Source: Tannerellaceae bacterium (GTDB taxonomy: Bacteria > Bacteroidota > Bacteroidia > Bacteroidales > Tannerellaceae). From it: a stretch of DNA of 31,768 nt. The stretch covers positions 1-31,768 of the forward strand of contig JAJBTP010000507.1 of NCBI GenBank assembly GCA_020860805.1, read 5' to 3'. Position 1 is the stretch's first letter. Every line of letters starts with the position of its first letter. The notes beneath the pieces were generated by a model. That model was not told the origin of the DNA, made no database searches, and saw only the letters and a list, made by a program, of their open reading frames with translations. Position numbers and translations under genes: made by a program. Positions 19,191 to 28,470 of this stretch are shown one piece after another.

Positions 19191-19198
19191 TAACTCTA

Positions 19199-20713
19199 TT
19201 ATTTATCCCACCACATACGTGTATTCAGGTCATCTGCGCCCTGACGTTGAATTGCCTGTTCAATATTGGCTTTATTTATTGTATACTCTTTGGTTGGATA
19301 AATGAGCCTTCTGGGTATTTTACCTCTGTTGGGGCTGCCGGCAAAGTTTGTTGGAGTTAATACAGGATAGCCTAATCTTCTCCAGTTGGCATAACTTTCG
19401 TATCCGTTCATGAAAGTAGCTACCCAGAATTCAGTACCAATCACGTTTAGTTTATCTTCTGTTGTCTGTGCATTAGCAAATAAATTCTGGCTCAGGTAGT
19501 TATCTATAGCCTCATCGCTGATAATACCACCGGCCCCATATACAGCCTGTTCTTTCATGGAGTTACGAACTGCATTTTCGTAATGCGTGTTGGCATTTCC
19601 GCTAATCCATCCTCTTACTACTGCTTCAGCCTGTAACAGTTCTGTTTCGGCAGACGACATAAATATGGTAGGAGCACTGCGTTGCAGAATGGTATTGGTG
19701 TTGAAATTGGAATATACATTATGATCAGAATAATCCGGTTCTACCTCTGTAATCGAATCGAAGTCATATCCATTCGGTAAACCTCTTTGTTTATCCGGAT
19801 CCGTATCACCATCAGGCAGAGAACAGAAAACAGTCAAACGGGGATCATGGGTTTGTTTCAAATGATCCATGAAAGTTTTACTGATTTTAATTTGTCCCAG
19901 TTCAATGAAGTTATCCATAATAAACCGGGTGGTCACTTGATTTTCTGTTCTGCTTTCACCTTCCAGGGGATTTATCATAGTCATATCTTCCTGTCCGGAC
20001 ATAACACCGCCCTGTAACGCTTCTGTTACCGTTTTCTTTGCTAATTCGGCATCTACTTTAGACATACGCATACCTAACCGGAGTAACATGGAATTTCCGA
20101 ATTTTTTCCATTTTGAAATATCACCATTATAAATAATATCACCTTCTATACCTGGTTTGGATGTATCCAGTAAATTCAACCCGGTTTTTATATCATTGAT
20201 TAATCCTGCGTAGATACTTTGCTGAGAGTCGTAAGCCGGATAATAATTCTGTTCATAATATCCCATACCGGCATCTGTATAAGGAATATCACCGAATAAG
20301 TCCGTCAGACGGTTAAATAAGTAGGCGCCCCAGATATGTGCAACAGCTAAGGTGTTTTCATATTTTTCATCTTCCGATGCAGTTACTTTTAATTCTGCAA
20401 GGTTCTTAATAACCATTCCGTAATTATCATTGAACATAGTTCCGGAAGATTCACTGGGATAGTATTTGTCGCCCGGCATTGTTTCTCTTTGCAGAGTAGC
20501 TGTTTGCTGAACAATCATCATACAGGTACCTACCTGAATGTTTTTACTCACCCCGCCTGTGGTTGGATTCAGGTATAACTGTACATAGGTAAGTAACGGA
20601 CCTGGTTCAATGGAAGTGCTGTTATTCGGGTCTCTGTTAATTTCTTCATATTCGCAGGCAAATAAAAGACTACATAAGAAGAAAACCGATATATTTTTGA
20701 GTCTGTTTTTCAT
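19199..20713 (-). CDS. SusD-family glycan-binding lipoprotein (locus B)
   Basis: Intact 504-residue outer-membrane surface lipoprotein partnering the STN-SusC encoded 12 bases upstream. The signal is MKNRLKNISVFFLCSLLFAC, with the lipobox cysteine at residue 20, then EYEEINRDPNNSTSIEPGPLL. NRDPN near the mature N terminus, the long central helices and the ending ANWRRLGYPVLTP ... RRLIYPTKEY are features of the SusD-like group 2 family, which differs from the classical RagB/SusD type encoded in locus A. It would capture oligosaccharide and close over SusC. Ligand unknown. Confidence 0.92.
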   Translation of the reverse strand: MKNRLKNISVFFLCSLLFACEYEEINRDPNNSTSIEPGPLLTYVQLYLNPTTGGVSKNIQVGTCMMIVQQTATLQRETMPGDKYYPSESSGTMFNDNYGMVIKNLAELKVTASEDEKYENTLAVAHIWGAYLFNRLTDLFGDIPYTDAGMGYYEQNYYPAYDSQQSIYAGLINDIKTGLNLLDTSKPGIEGDIIYNGDISKWKKFGNSMLLRLGMRMSKVDAELAKKTVTEALQGGVMSGQEDMTMINPLEGESRTENQVTTRFIMDNFIELGQIKISKTFMDHLKQTHDPRLTVFCSLPDGDTDPDKQRGLPNGYDFDSITEVEPDYSDHNVYSNFNTNTILQRSAPTIFMSSAETELLQAEAVVRGWISGNANTHYENAVRNSMKEQAVYGAGGIISDEAIDNYLSQNLFANAQTTEDKLNVIGTEFWVATFMNGYESYANWRRLGYPVLTPTNFAGSPNRGKIPRRLIYPTKEYTINKANIEQAIQRQGADDLNTRMWWDK

Positions 20714-20725
20714 ATTGATACGTTC

Positions 20726-23700
20726 TTAAAATTTAACATTTAAACTAAATCCCCAGCTACGGGTCGCAGGTAAACTATACATTTCAAGGCCCTGTGCATT
20801 CCCGTTATTAAAAGAAGATTCGGCATCAACTACCGGAACTTTATCGTAAATAGTCCATAAGTTACGTCCTACGACAGATACCTGTAAATCGGCAACTTTA
20901 ATTTTATTGACCAAAGCTTTCGGGAATCTGTATCCGACGGCTAATTCACGCAATTTGATAAACGAGGCATCGTATACGAATTCTTCTGTGATACTATTGG
21001 CTATACCCATATAGTAAGTCATTACATCTACTTCTACATCATTGGGTGTACCATCCTGTTTGACACCTTTACCTACGATTTTGTTTTCTTCACGTCCTTC
21101 CAGCGTATCTTTGTGTTTACCATAGCTGTATACATTGTTGTTGGTACCGGAAAGAATACTTCCTCCGAATTTGGCGTCCAGCAAAATATTCAGGTTGATT
21201 CCTTTGTATTCGAAGTTGTTGCTGAAACCCAATGTCCACGGATGAACGCTTTCCCCGAGTTTAGTTAACTCTCCCCGCATCGGCAATCCGTTTTCATCAT
21301 ATATCTTTTCGCCGTTTTCGTTGCGTAGATACGGATATCCTTTGATGATACCATAGGGTTGGCCTACTTCATGGTAAATATATCCAGGTGCACCATCACC
21401 GTCCTGATAACCGGTACGGCTTTGTTCCAGAATAAATTCTGTAATGTTTTCCGTAATGTATTTAACTTCACTCTTATTGTAGGATAAATTAAAAGAACTG
21501 TTCCATTCAAAATTCCGGGTGCGTACAGGGATTCCTGTCAGTAATAATTCAATACCTCTGTTGGTTACCTCTCCGGCATTAATAAGTACATAGTCAAACC
21601 CGGAAGCAGTAGAAATACCTGCACTTACAATATCATCTTTGGTATTTCTTTGGTAATATGTGAAGTCTATTCCTATCCGGTTCTGTAAGAAACGTGCATC
21701 AAACCCTAATTCATAAGAAAGGGAAGAAAGCGGTTTCAGGTTCAGATTAGGAATGGTTTCCGTATTAATAGACCCGATAGGATAGCTCCCGAAGGATTGA
21801 TTATAACTATAGGTTAATCCCAGGTTATAAGGACCCACGCTTCCTCCTGATTTCGCCCACGAACCTCTTAATTTAAGGAATGGAATCCACTCCGGCATAG
21901 GAATGACTTCGGTTAATATAAGTCCTACTCCTACGGAAGGATAAAATATATGGTTGGGTGTTGTTTTATTTTTGTAAGATAGCGCTGAGAACCAATCATT
22001 ACGGCGCCTGTAACCGTTACGTAAACCATATTCCTGTAAGAAACTTCAGCCTGTCCGAAAACAGAATTAATGTAACTTTCTGAAAAATGTTTTCCTCCCG
22101 AAGTGGTTTCAGTATTGCCCATCGCGTTAAATCCCGGTTGTACGAAGCGGTTACCATTTGCACTGACTCTGTCCCACCAGGTAGCCATTGTATTCCAGCC
22201 AATAAAAGCATCTACCCCCCCAGGTGCTATTAAACAGCTTATTATAGCCTGCAATAGCTTCCACGTTAAACTCACCGTGAAAAGTAGTGGATTCGGAAAT
22301 GCTTCCTTCCGGTGAATACCCTGTACCCATTGGAATGACATCTGTATAACGTCTGGTAATCATATCACCACCGGCTTTTCCTCTGAGGTAAATATTTTCT
22401 GTGAAATCATATTGTGCCTGTAAAGAACCAATCATACGGTCTTTGCGGTCTTTTTGTTCACGTTGATAAGCTACAAAATAAGGATTGGATATCCATCCGC
22501 TGGAGGTAGGAAGAAATTCGCTGCCATCCTCGTTGACTGCCTTTTCGAGTGTACGAATATCCACACTGGTCGGCATAATCCACATATAAGTGTTTCCGTT
22601 AAAGATAAGGTCTCCCAGGTTCGGACGGTTCTGAGCCCGTTCCCGCATATACATAACACTTGCCTGGATAGATAATTTATCAGTTGGTTTTGAGTTCAGG
22701 TTTAATGTAATGTTATTCCGTTCCAGTTTAGAATTGGGATACAGGTCGTTTGCCCGCTGATCACCCAGACTGATTCTGTATTGGGTATCTTTTCCTCCAC
22801 CTGAAATGGATAAGTTGTTACTCAACATCCAGGCATTGTTGTAGAAATTTTTGAAGTTATCTTTTTGTGCTACATACGGCCGGAGTTCTCCATCAAACTG
22901 TTCGACATCCGAACCGTCTAATTTAGCACCCCAGGATAACATACCTGTATTCAGAGGACTAATAGCTCCGGGAACCATACCCATATATCCCTGTCCATAT
23001 TCCCACTGGAAATCTTTATTCTTTACAATAGGATTATCCAGGGTGAAATAACTGTTGTATTCTACGCTGACTTTGCCGGCTGCACCTTTCTTTGTAGTAA
23101 TAACAATGGCACCATTAGCGGCCCGTGAACCGTATAGGGCTGCTGCTGTTCCTCCTTTCAGCACACTCATGCTTTCGATATCTTCACTATTGATGGATGA
23201 AATACCGTCACCACCATCATTACCACCCCATAGACCTGCCTGGCCGTAATCGCTGTTATCAATGGGAATACCGTCCACGATATATAGTGGCTGGTTGTTA
23301 CCGTTCAGCGAACCGTTACCACGAATCGTAATACGGCTGGAACCCATTACTCCTGAACTTGGTTTCACAACATTTACACCTGCTACTTTACCTGTTAATC
23401 CGGTTGCCAGGTTCGTGGTTTTTACCCGGTTCATATCGTCGCCTTTTACTTCGGTAACCGAATAAGCCAGTGCTTTCTTTTCTTTTTTTTGATACCTAAT
23501 GCTGTTACAACGACTTCCTCCATTACCTGTGCATTTTCTCTCATTACAATATGCAAAGGTTGATTGTTTGCAATTCGTACTTCCTGGGTTATGTACCCAA
23601 TGTAACTGAATTGTAACGTAGCGTTTGCCGGAACATTTATTGAAAAATTACCATCCAGGTCGGAAACAACACCGATAGAAGGCTGGTTTTTTACAATAAT

Positions 23701-24151
23701 GTTCACTCCGATAATGGGTTCTCCGAACTGGTCTTTCACTGTTCCGGAAACCGGGATGTTCTGTTGTGTGGTTTCTCTTTTTTCAGGAACAACCTCTGTG
23801 GTTTTGATAAACACCTGCCGGTCGTTTACTACATACGAGTAATTGGTATTCTTAAATACTTCGTCCAGAATCTGGTCGATGGTTCTGTTTTCCATACGAA
23901 CGGCTACCCGTTTGTTGACATCTACTTCCTGTGTGTAAAAGAAAATGTATTCACTTTTCTTTTCAATATTATCAAACAGTTCTTTCATGGTTGCGTTATC
24001 CATATCCAGAGATAGTTTGACGGACTGAGAGTAGGAACTTGCTGCCATCAGGCATTGGGAACCCAGAAAGAACAGGAGTATTATACAATGTATGACTCCA
24101 CTCACTTTATTCCTTCCGGAATAGTTTTTTTCGTTAAGTTGTTTTTTTCAT
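20726..24151 (-). CDS. SusC-family TonB-dependent transporter with STN signalling domain (locus B), frame-broken in four places
   Basis: About 1140 residues, read in four pieces. An N-terminal STN domain (VKLSLDMDNATMKELFDNI, IFFYTQEVDVNKRVAVRME) precedes the carboxypeptidase-like domain (GTVKDQFGEPIIGVNIIVK). Plug (IDNSDYGQAGLWGGNDGGDG, LYGSRAANGAIVITTKKG) and barrel follow, ending SWGFSLNVKF. Breaks on the plus strand: GCGC at 22014-22017 (GC restores VTGRNDWFSALSYKNK); C7 at 22215-22221 (C6 restores NSTWGVDAFIGW); T8 at 23483-23490 (6 or 9 restores ALGIKK ... KALAYSVTEV); T7 at 24142-24148. In the last, T6 lets ATG 24151 read MKKQLNEKNYSGRNKVSGV instead of stopping; otherwise the first start is a GTG at 24105. 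The STN domain should touch the FecR anti-sigma encoded upstream. Confidence 0.9.
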
Positions 24152-24203
24152 ACTATCCGAATTAATATAAAAGGTTAGACAATCGTGTTTCTATCGTGTT
24201 AAT

Positions 24204-25426
24204 TTAATGAGGTTTTTTGCTGTTTTGAATATAATAGGTTTCTTCGTTTTCGTCTTTGATTATCCGGATGGGATATAGTTCCTTTAATCCTTCCATTAAC
24301 TGATCAAAGTTTTCTTTCAGATCCAGTTTCCCATTTCCTTGGTATAAGGAAAGAGAAGGATCACAGTGAATCGCTTTTCCGTAAAACCGGGATAGCTTCC
24401 TCATGAGCGCCGGCAGATTGTCCCGGTCACATAATAAATATCCTTCTTTCCAGGAAATATAATTAGAGACATCTACTGTGGATATCGTGGATACATTGTC
24501 ATTGTAAACCAATATCTGATTAGGTAACAGGTTGTTTTCTTCGTTGTTAAGTGTTTTTACCGTAACTGCTCCGGATACCAGTACAACCGTTTGTATATCT
24601 TCTTCGTAAGCAGATACATTTAAAGAGGTTCCGGTTACTTTTACAGTCATTTGTCTGGTATGCACGAAAAAAGGACATTGTTTGTCAGACACTACATCCA
24701 GAAAGACTTCACCATTGACAAATATCTCTCTTTTGTCTGCCGTAAATGTTTCCGGAAAAATTACCTGGCTGCCGGAATTAATGTGCATAGTTGTTCCATC
24801 CGGTAGGGTCAGCCGGGAACGTGCTCCTTTAGGGACCACTAATTGATTGTAGTTTACTTTGTTTTCTTTTACTTTATCCGGGGCGGTTACCAACAGGTCT
24901 GCGTCAACATGGATATCTCCTTCTTCATTCATTTCAATATCGGCTGTTTGTTGGTTCAAAACATATGCCTTCTCACCCCCAACGATTAACTGAATACCTT
25001 TACCTTCTCCGTTTACAGGAGCCATTTCCCGGGCAATGGCAACAATATCTGTTTGTTCCTCTTCTTGCTGTTCCAGGCTGTTCCATTGGTAAAACAGATA
25101 ACTACTAACCAGTAACAATAGGGAGGCTACTGCACTCAATGTATATATATTATAACGGCGTATATGGCTTCGCAGGATTTCTTTGTTTTAACTTCAATGG
25201 CTATCCAGAGGGCATTTTTTTCTTTGACCGTAATGACTTTGTGAGGTTTCTTTACGGTTTCCATGAATGCCCGTGCCTGCTCTAATTCTTTTCCTGAGAG
25301 AAGATCATACTCTACCAGTGTATCCCAATACTTCTCAGTTTCTGGTGTAGGGTTTACTATGGATTGGATAAAATCCTCGTCGTCCAGCAATTCTTTCTCT
25401 TTATATGAAGTATATTTTTTAGTCAT
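24204..25426 (-). CDS. FecR-family anti-sigma factor, frame-broken
   Basis: Inner-membrane anti-sigma protein of about 407 residues that passes the signal from the STN-SusC to the sigma factor. The cytoplasmic N-terminal part is LLDDEDFIQSIVNPTPETEKYWDTLVE. One membrane helix (SAVASLLLLVSSYLFYQW) follows, then the periplasmic FecR domain (VVPKGARSRLTLPDGTTMHINSGS, ETFTADKREIFVNGEVFLDV, GTSLNVSAYEED) and a C-terminal domain (ISWKEGYLLCDRDNLPALMRKLSRFYG). The frame stops at 25136 because TTT at 25178-25180 should be TTTT (plus strand); the correction restores KTKKILRSHIRRYNIYTLSAVA just before the helix. Its ATG overlaps the sigma stop in an ATGA. The SusC start lies 52 bases downstream. Confidence 0.9.
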
Positions 25427-26061
25427 ATTTTATTTTTATATTCACTGTTATACCGGCTATCCGTATGTTGGGAAATTTCCCTTATTTTCTGAATAGAACG
25501 GTGTAATAAGTTTCGTACAGATTGATAATTCATTTGCATGAGTTCGCAGATATCCTCGTATGACATACCTTCGGTAAACCGGTAGTAAATAACTTCCCGT
25601 TGCCGTGGAGATAAGGTTTGAAGCATATTCCTGAGATTCCGTTTCGATTCCGTTTCCTGTTCCTGGTCAATGTAACGTTCTTCCACGGAACGTTCCAACG
25701 AAAACACAGGTTCCATAGAATCTATCTGGTAATAGTCCGGGTCTTTATTAAAAACTGCAAACAACCTGTTTTTGAGGGAAACATATAAGTAAACCTTTAC
25801 ATTGGCGACCTCTTTCAGGTTTTTGCGGTTACTATAAATGGTTACAAATACATCCTGTATTGCATCTTTTATGACTTCGTCGATAGAAGTGAAATACAGC
25901 CCGTAATAGAATAAATCCTGAATATTTAATTCATATAGCCGGGCAAACGCATTATTATTCCCTTTGATGAAAGCCGACCAAAGTTCATTATTTAAGGCTG
26001 TATGTTGCGTTTTGTGGACCATGTTGCCTAATGGAGTAGTTTCTTCGGATTTTGCACTCAC
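25423..26061 (-). CDS. ECF RNA polymerase sigma-70 family factor
   Basis: Intact extracytoplasmic-function sigma factor with region 2 at about residues 25-95 (LYELNIQDLFYYGLYFT, IKDAIQDVFVTIYSNR) and region 4 at about 145-205 (LSPRQREVIYYRFTEGMSYEDICELM, NLLHRSIQKIRE). It would recruit polymerase to locus B when FecR releases it. The frame begins at a GTG at 26061; an in-frame ATG at 26022 (MVHKTQHTALNN) is an equally good start because conserved sequence begins only at LWSAFIKG. It is first in the locus and translationally coupled to FecR by a 4-base overlap. The 133-base gap upstream shows no clear minus-strand promoter that I can recognise. Confidence 0.92.
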   Translation of the reverse strand: MSAKSEETTPLGNMVHKTQHTALNNELWSAFIKGNNNAFARLYELNIQDLFYYGLYFTSIDEVIKDAIQDVFVTIYSNRKNLKEVANVKVYLYVSLKNRLFAVFNKDPDYYQIDSMEPVFSLERSVEERYIDQEQETESKRNLRNMLQTLSPRQREVIYYRFTEGMSYEDICELMQMNYQSVRNLLHRSIQKIREISQHTDSRYNSEYKNKI

Positions 26062-26194
26062 TATTTCTGAAAAAAATAGAGGATTAGTGGAATTTTTTTT
26101 GAAATGGTAAGAAAGAAATAGAAATAGTGAAAAGTTTGGGTGGCTACATTTTTACCTTTGGAAGTGATAAGTGGTATTATTATTCTGCTAGTGT

Positions 26195-26605
26195 TTACTC
26201 TCTGTTTTTAGTGATAGGTTCATATTTCAGGAAGCTGGCTTTTTGCTCTATCCGGTTTTTGAAAGCCGGTGCCGGTTTAAAACAAACCCGTTTGATTTGA
26301 ATATCATTTCCGGTAATCTTATCCGGGTCGGTGACCGGATGTTTTAATTCGGCTGAGACTTTAAAAGTACCCAGTCCGTCCAACGTAACCGTATTACCCG
26401 AAGCTAATTGATCAGCAATTACACCAATCAGATTACTGACCATACCGGTTACATCACCCGGAGAAAACGCGCTCAATGTGTTCATGTATTCGGCAATTTC
26501 AGTTAAAGAAATATTGGAGTTGCGAACCAGTGAAATGCTGTAATGTGATTCTCCATCCGGGAAACGTCCGTTTTTTACTTTGTTGATGTTGTATTTCAGT
26601 GACAT
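26195..26605 (-). CDS. HU/IHF-like DNA-binding protein of Bacteroidales type
   Basis: Intact 136-residue nucleoid-type DNA-binding protein. The N-terminal stretch (ISLTEIAEYMNTLSAFSPGDVTGMVSNLIGVIADQLASGNTVTLDGLGTFKVS) has the helical HU dimer core and the LGTF strand. The DNA arm region is short and atypical (KHPVTDPDKITGNDIQIKRVCFKP). An extended C-terminal tail (FKNRIEQKASFLKYEPITKNRE) is longer than in E. coli HU (about 90 residues). This longer HU-related form is common in Bacteroidales, where several copies are found. It is monocistronic by spacing, with a 133-base gap after it and a 225-base gap before it, and it has no evident link to the sugar genes. Confidence 0.85.
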   Translation of the reverse strand: MSLKYNINKVKNGRFPDGESHYSISLVRNSNISLTEIAEYMNTLSAFSPGDVTGMVSNLIGVIADQLASGNTVTLDGLGTFKVSAELKHPVTDPDKITGNDIQIKRVCFKPAPAFKNRIEQKASFLKYEPITKNRE

Positions 26606-26695
26606 GGTATATAAGTTTTGCGTTTCTAATTAGCGAATACTCTCCGGCTGGCTTCCTATTCCCCTGTAAAGAACCTTTTATCACTTTGCCGTAAG

Positions 26696-26723
26696 TTCTG
26701 GGGATAATTGCGTAGCCCCAGAA
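26696..26723. repeat. 8-bp stem hairpin in the gap between the SIS isomerase and HU genes
   Basis: TTCTGGGG (26696-26703) pairs exactly with CCCCAGAA (26716-26723), followed by a partial direct repeat (GCGTAGCCCCAGA and GCCGTAGCTCCAGA). A weaker GTTACC/GGTAAC pair lies at about 26761-26782, close after the isomerase stop on the minus strand. None is followed by a strong T-run. The 225-base gap holds no credible gene; the hairpins may end the GH38 operon transcript or belong to an HU leader. Confidence 0.45.
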
Positions 26724-26830
26724 CCTGTGGCCGTAGCTCCAGATGATAAAGTTAAGCGTTCGTTACCCGGTAAAAAGGTAACCGTTACTAAAGATAAGGA
26801 TTTCTTAAGGAAAAAAAGAGTGAAAGGCTA

Positions 26831-27478
26831 TTATTTATTAAAAAAATAAGCTTCCAACATGCTGCATAGTGTATGGTAAATAGGCAAATGGTATTCCTGA
26901 ATCCGGAATACTTCCTGTGCGGGTACCTGAATGGTAATATCACAAATAGAGTGAAGAGCACTTTTTCTGCTACCGGTAAAGGCAATTGTTTTGATTCCGA
27001 AAGCTTTTGCTGTTTTACAAGCGTTTACTACATTGGCTGAGTTGCCGGAGGTGCTGAGTCCTATTAATACATCTCCGGGTTTGCCGTAACCTATCACTTG
27101 TTGGGCGTATATCATTTCCGGATGTACATCATTCATGAAAGCACTTGTCAGGGACAATTGGCTGACTAAAGATAGGACTGGAATAGCTTGCTGGAGGTTA
27201 CTGATAAAAAAGTCTGCCTCTTCCGGAAAAGTCTCCCGGATTGTTTGTTGCTGTTGTTCTGCTAAAGGGCGTTTTTGTTTGAAACCTTTCATTAGTTCTC
27301 CTACCATATGTTCGGCATCAGCGGCACTGCCACCGTTACCACAAGTCATAATCAGACCTTTGTTACGGTAACAGGTTTGCAGGAGAAGATATGCAGAGAA
27401 TATACTTTCTCTGCATATCGATAGTTCAGGATAATTAGAAAATAAGATTTCGAATTCCTGTTGAGGAGTTGTTTTCAT
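26831..27478 (-). CDS. SIS-domain phosphosugar isomerase, GmhA (sedoheptulose-7-phosphate isomerase)-like
   Basis: Intact 215-residue SIS protein. TCGNGGSAADAEHMVGEL (about residues 45-62) is the GmhA sugar-phosphate motif, and STSGNSANVVNACKTAKAFGIKTIAFTG is the second SIS loop. GmhA makes D-glycero-manno-heptose-7-phosphate for lipopolysaccharide, but no other heptose genes lie here. The gene overlaps the ROK kinase stop by 4 bases (ATGA) within a GH38/permease/kinase operon. A catabolic aldose-ketose isomerisation, for example of a phosphorylated mannose-type sugar, is therefore a reasonable inference. An insertion of about 25 residues compared with short GmhA proteins (FKQKRPLAEQQQQTIRETFPEEADF) is visible after the first motif. 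Family sure, substrate unsure. Confidence 0.82.
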   Translation of the reverse strand: MKTTPQQEFEILFSNYPELSICRESIFSAYLLLQTCYRNKGLIMTCGNGGSAADAEHMVGELMKGFKQKRPLAEQQQQTIRETFPEEADFFISNLQQAIPVLSLVSQLSLTSAFMNDVHPEMIYAQQVIGYGKPGDVLIGLSTSGNSANVVNACKTAKAFGIKTIAFTGSRKSALHSICDITIQVPAQEVFRIQEYHLPIYHTLCSMLEAYFFNK

Positions 27479-28470
27479 ATTCTTTCAGAATCTAAATTGT
27501 ACGCTCCTACAGATAGGGCTGCATAATCACCAATCTGTTCTCCTAATCCGGCCGGTACGATTTTACATACTTTCCGGGTATGGATAAGGGTTTCTTTTTC
27601 TATTATCTCCTGCATGGATGGCTCTATCAGTTTTTGTGCACGTCCGTAGATGCTTCCCAGAATAATTAGTTCAGGATTCAGTATATCTATTACTATAGAT
27701 AAGGCTTTCCCCAGATACATCCCGCAAAGACTATATATTTCTATGGCAACCGCATCACCTGCCAGGGCTGCTTCCGCAACTGTTTTTGCTGATAAAGAAG
27801 TAAGTTGGCCGGTGTTCCTGCAAAAAGAGTTTTTTTCGCCCATCTGGATTTTTTCCAATACTTTGGTTTGTGTTAATTGTGCAATCCCTCCGCCACTGCA
27901 AAATCCTTCAAATGAGCCGGCTTTACCATATCCAACCGGGCCGTTCTGGGCTAAACGTATGCGCCCTACTTCGCCGGCCATATCATTGGCTCCTACATAT
28001 AATTTCCCATCCAGAATAAGACCACAGCCCATACCGGTACCGAAGGTCAGAAAGAGCATGTTTTTAATTCCTTTGCCGGCTCCGTATTTCCATTCGGCCA
28101 GTGCACAGGCATTGGCATCATTTTGAATATATGTTTTTACTCCCAGCCGCTTTTCAAACAGTCCGGTAATAGGAATGTTATCCCATCCCGGTAAGTTAGG
28201 GGGTGACATGATGATTCCTTTCCGGCTATCCAGAGGGCCACCGCAACTTATTCCTATGGATGAAAGATTTTCAGGTGTAAAACCTGCTTTTGCCAATAGT
28301 TCATTTATGGCAGTAAAAATACGTTCCAGTGTATGTTGGTATCCTTTTGGGGTTTCGGTAGGAAAGGCATGTTTATCTATTAATTCCATTGAATCATCCT
28401 TTCCTTTTTTACCGAGGATGACTGCACATTTTGTGCCGCCGATGTCTATACCTAAAATTATATTTTTCAT
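27475..28470 (-). CDS. ROK-family kinase lacking the canonical zinc motif
   Basis: Intact 331-residue cytoplasmic sugar kinase: phosphate loop LGIDIGGTKCAVILG, catalytic Asp118 in QNDANACALAEW, second phosphate motif TFGTGMGCGLILDG. Where ROK proteins usually have GH followed by CxCGxxGCxE, this one reads EVGRIRLAQNGPVGYGKAGS and then FEGFCSGGGIAQ. The zinc histidine is replaced by Arg170 and the cysteine cluster is absent. The kinase in locus A keeps all four ligands. The catalytic parts are complete, so this looks like a distinct active subfamily rather than a dead enzyme. It overlaps both neighbours by 4 bases (permease upstream, SIS isomerase downstream), so it probably phosphorylates the sugar that the permease imports. 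Confidence 0.9.
   Translation of the reverse strand: MKNIILGIDIGGTKCAVILGKKGKDDSMELIDKHAFPTETPKGYQHTLERIFTAINELLAKAGFTPENLSSIGISCGGPLDSRKGIIMSPPNLPGWDNIPITGLFEKRLGVKTYIQNDANACALAEWKYGAGKGIKNMLFLTFGTGMGCGLILDGKLYVGANDMAGEVGRIRLAQNGPVGYGKAGSFEGFCSGGGIAQLTQTKVLEKIQMGEKNSFCRNTGQLTSLSAKTVAEAALAGDAVAIEIYSLCGMYLGKALSIVIDILNPELIILGSIYGRAQKLIEPSMQEIIEKETLIHTRKVCKIVPAGLGEQIGDYAALSVGAYNLDSERI

Noticed and set aside
24105..24105. GTG at 24105 as the true SusC start
   Set aside because: It would cut off the charged N-terminal part of the signal peptide; the ATG at 24151 with one base removed gives a typical SusC start.
26135..26160. Plus-strand promoter-like pair TTTG (26135-26138) and TACCTTTG (26153-26160)
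   Set aside because: The spacing is only 14 bases against about 19-21 in the Bacteroidota consensus, and no plus-strand gene follows.
27650..28126. 158-codon plus-strand open frame
   Set aside because: Antisense to the ROK kinase with intact phosphate and catalytic motifs.
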